Origin: Burkholderia sp. 9120 | GTDB taxonomy: Bacteria; Pseudomonadota; Gammaproteobacteria; Burkholderiales; Burkholderiaceae | Direction of reading: 5' to 3' | DNA: 64,000 bases | Assembly (NCBI RefSeq): GCF_000745015.1 | Contig: NZ_JQNA01000002.1 | Coordinates: 3,100,001-3,164,000 of the forward strand | Shown here: positions 61,949-64,000 of the stretch, one piece after another | How positions within the stretch are numbered: position 1 is the stretch's first letter | Layout: every line of letters starts with the position of its first letter | Program-made: the position numbers and the translations under genes | Notes under the pieces: model-generated | Databases searched by the model: none | Seen by the model: the letters and a program-made list of their open reading frames with translations, nothing else | What the model was told of the DNA's origin: nothing

Positions 61949-62338
61949 ATGTTCGGTTTCGCCTTCTTCATTGCCATGTATCTGGTCGGCAACGACCTGT
62001 CGACGCGTTTCGCGCTGCCGGTCCCCGGACCGATCATCGGACTGGGTCTGGTGTTCGCGCTGCTAGTCGTGCGCGGCAAGGTAGATGCCCCACTCAAAGG
62101 GCCGGCCGACACGTTGCTGCGCTACCTTGCATTGATGCTGGTGCCGACCTGCGTCGGCGTGGTCGAACTGATTCATCGTGTGCCGTCCGGCATCCCTGGA
62201 CTCGCCTGCGTGCTGGTGCTCGCGCTGGTGGGCGGCAGTCTCGCCACGTCCTGGATCGCCAACGCACTGCTGGGTCACGGCGACGTTGGCGTTGACACCG
62301 CCGCCGATCCGCTTGCGTCATCCGTTCCACAACGCTAG
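61949..62338 (+). CDS. CidA/LrgA-family holin-like protein
   Basis: A 129-aa membrane protein with four hydrophobic segments and the LPVPGPIIGLGLVFALL motif of CidA/LrgA. It is the small subunit of holin/antiholin-like or metabolite-export systems. It is followed 9 bp later by the LrgB-like gene, so both are one operon. An in-frame stop at 61934 limits the 5' end. Confidence 0.85.
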   Translation: MFGFAFFIAMYLVGNDLSTRFALPVPGPIIGLGLVFALLVVRGKVDAPLKGPADTLLRYLALMLVPTCVGVVELIHRVPSGIPGLACVLVLALVGGSLATSWIANALLGHGDVGVDTAADPLASSVPQR

Positions 62339-62347
62339 AGGCTGGCC

Positions 62348-63037
62348 ATGACGACCGCCACGATTTCTCTGGGCTTCATCGCGCTAACCATTGCCGCCTA
62401 TTCGGCCGGCAACTGGCTATATCTGCGCTCGGGAAAACTGCCCGTGCTGCAACCGGTGCTGATCGCCACCAGTGTACTGGTGGTCGCGCTGCTGAGCGCC
62501 GGGCTGCCGTATAGCCGGTATTTCGAGGCCACCGCGCCGTTGCACGACCTGCTCGGGCCAGCCGTGGTCGCGCTGGCCGTGCCGCTTTACGAGAACGTCC
62601 ACAAGGCGCGAGGGGCGCTGTGGCGGATTGCGCTCGCGACCCTGCTCGGCGGCGTGACGGTGACGGGCAGCGCGTTGCTGCTCGGGCGCGGCTTCGGGTT
62701 GAGTCCGCTGATGGAGCGGGCGCTCAGCACCAAATCGCTGACCACGCCGATTGCTTTATCGGTGGCGGGCAAAATCGGCGGGTCCGTGCCGCTGACGATT
62801 CTCGGCGTGTTCGTCACGGGGCTGGTTGGTGTGACGTTGACGCCGTTCCTGCTCAAGACGCTTCGTATCGACGATCCGGCGGTGAAGGGCTTCACGCTGG
62901 GTTTGACGTCACACACCTTCGGTATTACGCGTGCGCTCGAGTTCGGCTCGGAAGCCGTGGCCTTCGCCACGCTCGGCATGGTGCTGATGGGCTGCGCGTC
63001 GGCGGTGCTGTTGCCGGTGATTTTCCGCTTGCTGTGA
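62348..63037 (+). CDS. LrgB/CidB-family membrane protein
   Basis: A 229-aa membrane protein with six or seven hydrophobic segments. LGPAVVALAVPLYEN, the KSLTTPIAL stretch and GLTSHTFGITRALE are LrgB/CidB hallmarks. Plant and bacterial relatives transport glycolate, glycerate or pyruvate; bacterial pairs also modulate murein hydrolase activity and cell lysis. Which applies here is unknown. Confidence 0.9.
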   Translation: MTTATISLGFIALTIAAYSAGNWLYLRSGKLPVLQPVLIATSVLVVALLSAGLPYSRYFEATAPLHDLLGPAVVALAVPLYENVHKARGALWRIALATLLGGVTVTGSALLLGRGFGLSPLMERALSTKSLTTPIALSVAGKIGGSVPLTILGVFVTGLVGVTLTPFLLKTLRIDDPAVKGFTLGLTSHTFGITRALEFGSEAVAFATLGMVLMGCASAVLLPVIFRLL

Positions 63038-63091
63038 GCGGATCAGGACAGCAGCGCATGGGCGACGCACCGCGTCCGTCTTCGTCCCCGT

Positions 63092-64000
63092 TCAATAACT
63101 CCCCCGCACCAGATTACTCGGCGTCCCATCGACAAAGTTCTCGATGTTATCCATCAACTGATCGGCCAGCCGCTGCTGCGCCTCATCCGACGCCCACGCC
63201 ACATGCGGCGTCAGAATCACATTCGGCCGACCGGCGGCGCGCAGCAGCGGGTTGTCGTCGTCCGGCGGCTCACCCGCCGTCACATCGAATCCCGCGCCGC
63301 TGATCAGCCCTTCATCGAGCGCCTGCACCAGCGCGTGTTCATCGACGAGTCCGCCGCGCGCCGTGTTGATCAGCAGCGGCCGCCGCTGCATCGCGCGAAA
63401 CTCGGGCATGGCCAGCATGTTGCGCGTGTGCGGCGTGAGCGGACTGTGTACGGTGATGATGTCGCTGGTCGCCAGCACTTCGTCCCATGGCGTGTACAAC
63501 GGGCCGAGCCCTTCGCGGCCTTTGTGCGCGGCGAACATCGGCTGCATGCCGAACGCCTTGCCGATTTCCGCGACGCGCTGCCCCAACACCCCTTCGCCGA
63601 TGATGCCGAGCCGCGCGCCGGCCAGATCGTGAATGGCGTGTGTGAAGAAACAGAATTGCCCGGACTTCTGCCACTCACCGGCGAGTACGTCCTCGCGATA
63701 GGCGATCAGATTGCGCCGCAGCGCGAGGATCAACGCGAAGGTGTGCTCGGGCACCGTGTTGATCGCATAGCCGCGAATATTGCTGACCGCGATGCCGAGT
63801 CGTTCGCACGCCGCTTTGTCGACGCAGTCCGTGCCGGTCGCGGCCACCGCGACGAGCTTCAGGTCGGGCAACTGCGCGAGCAGGTCGTCGGTTAACGCGA
63901 CCTTGTTGGTAATCGCAATCGACGCCCCGGCCAGGCGCTTGAGCACCTGATCCGGCGCGGTGCGATCGTGCTCGATCAGTTGATGATCGAAGCGCGGCTC
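63092..64000 (-). CDS. D-2-hydroxyacid dehydrogenase, 5' end outside window
   Basis: The frame is open to the window edge (303 codons seen), so the N-terminus is missing; an internal GTG at 63946 is not the start. The NAD-binding loop GEGVLG, catalytic Arg in NTARGGLVDE, Glu in AGEPPDD and His in TPHVAW mark a D-isomer-specific 2-hydroxyacid dehydrogenase, similar to glycerate/hydroxypyruvate reductases. It is convergent with the LrgB-like gene, whose family includes glycolate/glycerate carriers. Confidence 0.88.
   Translation of the reverse strand, partial: EPRFDHQLIEHDRTAPDQVLKRLAGASIAITNKVALTDDLLAQLPDLKLVAVAATGTDCVDKAACERLGIAVSNIRGYAINTVPEHTFALILALRRNLIAYREDVLAGEWQKSGQFCFFTHAIHDLAGARLGIIGEGVLGQRVAEIGKAFGMQPMFAAHKGREGLGPLYTPWDEVLATSDIITVHSPLTPHTRNMLAMPEFRAMQRRPLLINTARGGLVDEHALVQALDEGLISGAGFDVTAGEPPDDDNPLLRAAGRPNVILTPHVAWASDEAQQRLADQLMDNIENFVDGTPSNLVRGSY

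Overview
The window is high-GC (roughly 63-65 %), densely coded chromosomal DNA. Its gene content (DUF3331 protein, Aae/FUSC efflux operon, AfsR-like winged-helix ATPase regulators, many LysR/AraC regulators, periplasmic molybdenum hydroxylase, ornibactin-type uptake genes) points to a soil or plant-associated betaproteobacterium of the Paraburkholderia/Burkholderia kind. That placement is inferred from family knowledge, not from a database search. I see no rRNA, tRNA, CRISPR array, insertion sequence, phage gene or replication origin.

Layout. 1-12.9 kb is an aromatic or alcohol oxidation region. It holds an aldehyde/alcohol dehydrogenase pair on the minus strand, a DHA2 exporter with a suspicious start, a three-subunit periplasmic molybdenum hydroxylase (cytochrome c, 2Fe-2S, Mo subunits coupled by ATGA overlaps), and a DsbA-like/FAD-monooxygenase/MFS operon read divergently from its own LysR gene. 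13.1-24.5 kb is one co-directional run of ten genes: YcaC-like hydrolase, YtcJ-like amidohydrolase, MscS channel with a cyclic-nucleotide domain, HD-type protein, XapX protein, DUF1275 protein, exported double-VOC protein, alginate-export-type porin, cyclic-nucleotide-domain flavoprotein and alpha/beta hydrolase. It meets head-on a 1004-aa winged-helix/ATPase/TPR regulator. I regard this run as the best candidate here for an undescribed system. 27.7-35.1 kb carries an AraC regulator, a second FAD monooxygenase, an exported metallo-beta-lactamase-fold hydrolase, a DUF3331 protein and a paralogue of the large ATPase regulator.

35.1-41.1 kb is a LysR gene divergent from a four-gene Aae-like efflux operon (FUSC permease, outer-membrane factor, DUF1656, HlyD). 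41.3-46 kb has an alpha/beta hydrolase with an in-frame Tat leader and a strong internal start, two small or low-complexity proteins, the Kup potassium transporter and a 26-residue membrane peptide. 46.2-49.1 kb holds small exported and housekeeping genes. 49.1-57.9 kb is an iron-siderophore uptake locus: AraC regulator, TonB receptor, PvdE-type exporter, and FhuC-, FhuD- and FhuB-type importer genes, with no biosynthetic genes inside the window. 57.9-64 kb holds a Tat-exported beta-propeller, a TetR/SDR divergent pair with a clear operator candidate, a LysR gene divergent from a CidA/LrgB pair, and a 2-hydroxyacid dehydrogenase cut by the window end.

Several families occur twice in the window (DHPH-like FAD monooxygenases, chloroperoxidase-like hydrolases, winged-helix ATPases), which suggests local duplication and regulatory specialisation. 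Two genes (starting near 2959/3021 and 18403/18444) look as if one base is missing close to their 5' ends.
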